In this document: one piece after another, positions 63,979-64,000 of the stretch
How positions within the stretch are numbered: position 1 is the first letter of the stretch
Layout: the number at the start of each line of letters is the position of its first letter
Source: Streptomyces sp. SAT1
GTDB lineage: Bacteria > Actinomycetota > Actinomycetes > Streptomycetales > Streptomycetaceae
Reading direction: 5' to 3'
Length of the DNA: 64,000 nucleotides
Assembly: GCF_001654495.1 (NCBI RefSeq)
Contig: NZ_CP015849.1
Span: forward strand, 4,563,501-4,627,500
Translations under genes and position numbers: made by a program
The notes under the pieces: generated by a model
Seen by the model: the letters and a program-made list of their open reading frames with translations, nothing else
The model's database searches: none
Told to the model about the DNA's origin: nothing

Positions 63979-64000
63979 GGCGAACCGCCGTTTCTGTGAG

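Overview
The window is high-GC actinobacterial DNA, almost certainly from a Streptomyces chromosome. Supporting signs are strong third-position GC, frequent GTG/TTG starts, GGAGG ribosome sites, mycothiol chemistry (Mca), GTP-type PEP carboxykinase and DUF4307/SCO4983-like family proteins. From memory the housekeeping order (cystathionine gamma-synthase, threonine ammonia-lyase, greA, mca, DUF255 protein, PEPCK) resembles the SCO4958-SCO4979 part of S. coelicolor; this was not checked against a database.

Layout. 1-17 kb is core-like: the end of an L,D-transpeptidase, a MacB-type ABC exporter, an XRE regulator divergent from a zinc alcohol dehydrogenase, metB, a small SigE-like sigma factor locus, MarR/ilvA, greA, DUF4307, mca and a large NB-ARC/TPR protein. 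About 17.05-43.98 kb is an accessory island built around a complete type I-E CRISPR-Cas system. All eight cas genes lie on the minus strand in the order cas3-cse1-cse2-cas7-cas5-cas6e-cas1-cas2. Three large arrays share one 29-nt repeat (21, 24 and 29 repeats; 74 repeats and 71 spacers, 65 of them distinct) and each has a homologous leader of about 165 bp at its high-coordinate end. All three are therefore read leftward, in the same direction as the cas genes. Two further degenerate mini-arrays lie beside cas3. The one between cas3 and cse1 is on the opposite strand and keeps both repeat stems through a compensatory base-pair change, so it may be a crRNA-like regulatory RNA. The rest of the island is a tyrosine-recombinase trio, IS21, ISL3 and Tn3 transposase remnants, and decayed HAD, SulP, Uma2 and small membrane-protein genes.

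43.98-64 kb returns to core-like content: a DUF255 thioredoxin-like protein, a Ub-Mut7-C protein, a TetR regulator, a hemolysin III family membrane protein, PEPCK, a GNAT acetyltransferase with an in-frame stop, an AlaA-like aminotransferase and a secreted trypsin-like protease. It also holds a coherent D-amino-acid catabolic locus: N-acyl-D-amino-acid deacylase and a DSD1-like deaminase, divergent from a sugar kinase-IclR-RidA-GntP operon with a perfect dyad in the shared intergenic region.

How it works together. Array transcripts would be cut by Cas6e at the 6-bp repeat stem and loaded on Cascade (Cse1, Cse2, Cas7, Cas5, Cas6e). Cas3 degrades targets, and Cas1-Cas2 add spacers at the leader ends. 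The arrays keep an acquisition history: a duplicated spacer block in array 2, a run of eight variant repeats in array 3, and rare repeats whose last, PAM-derived base differs.
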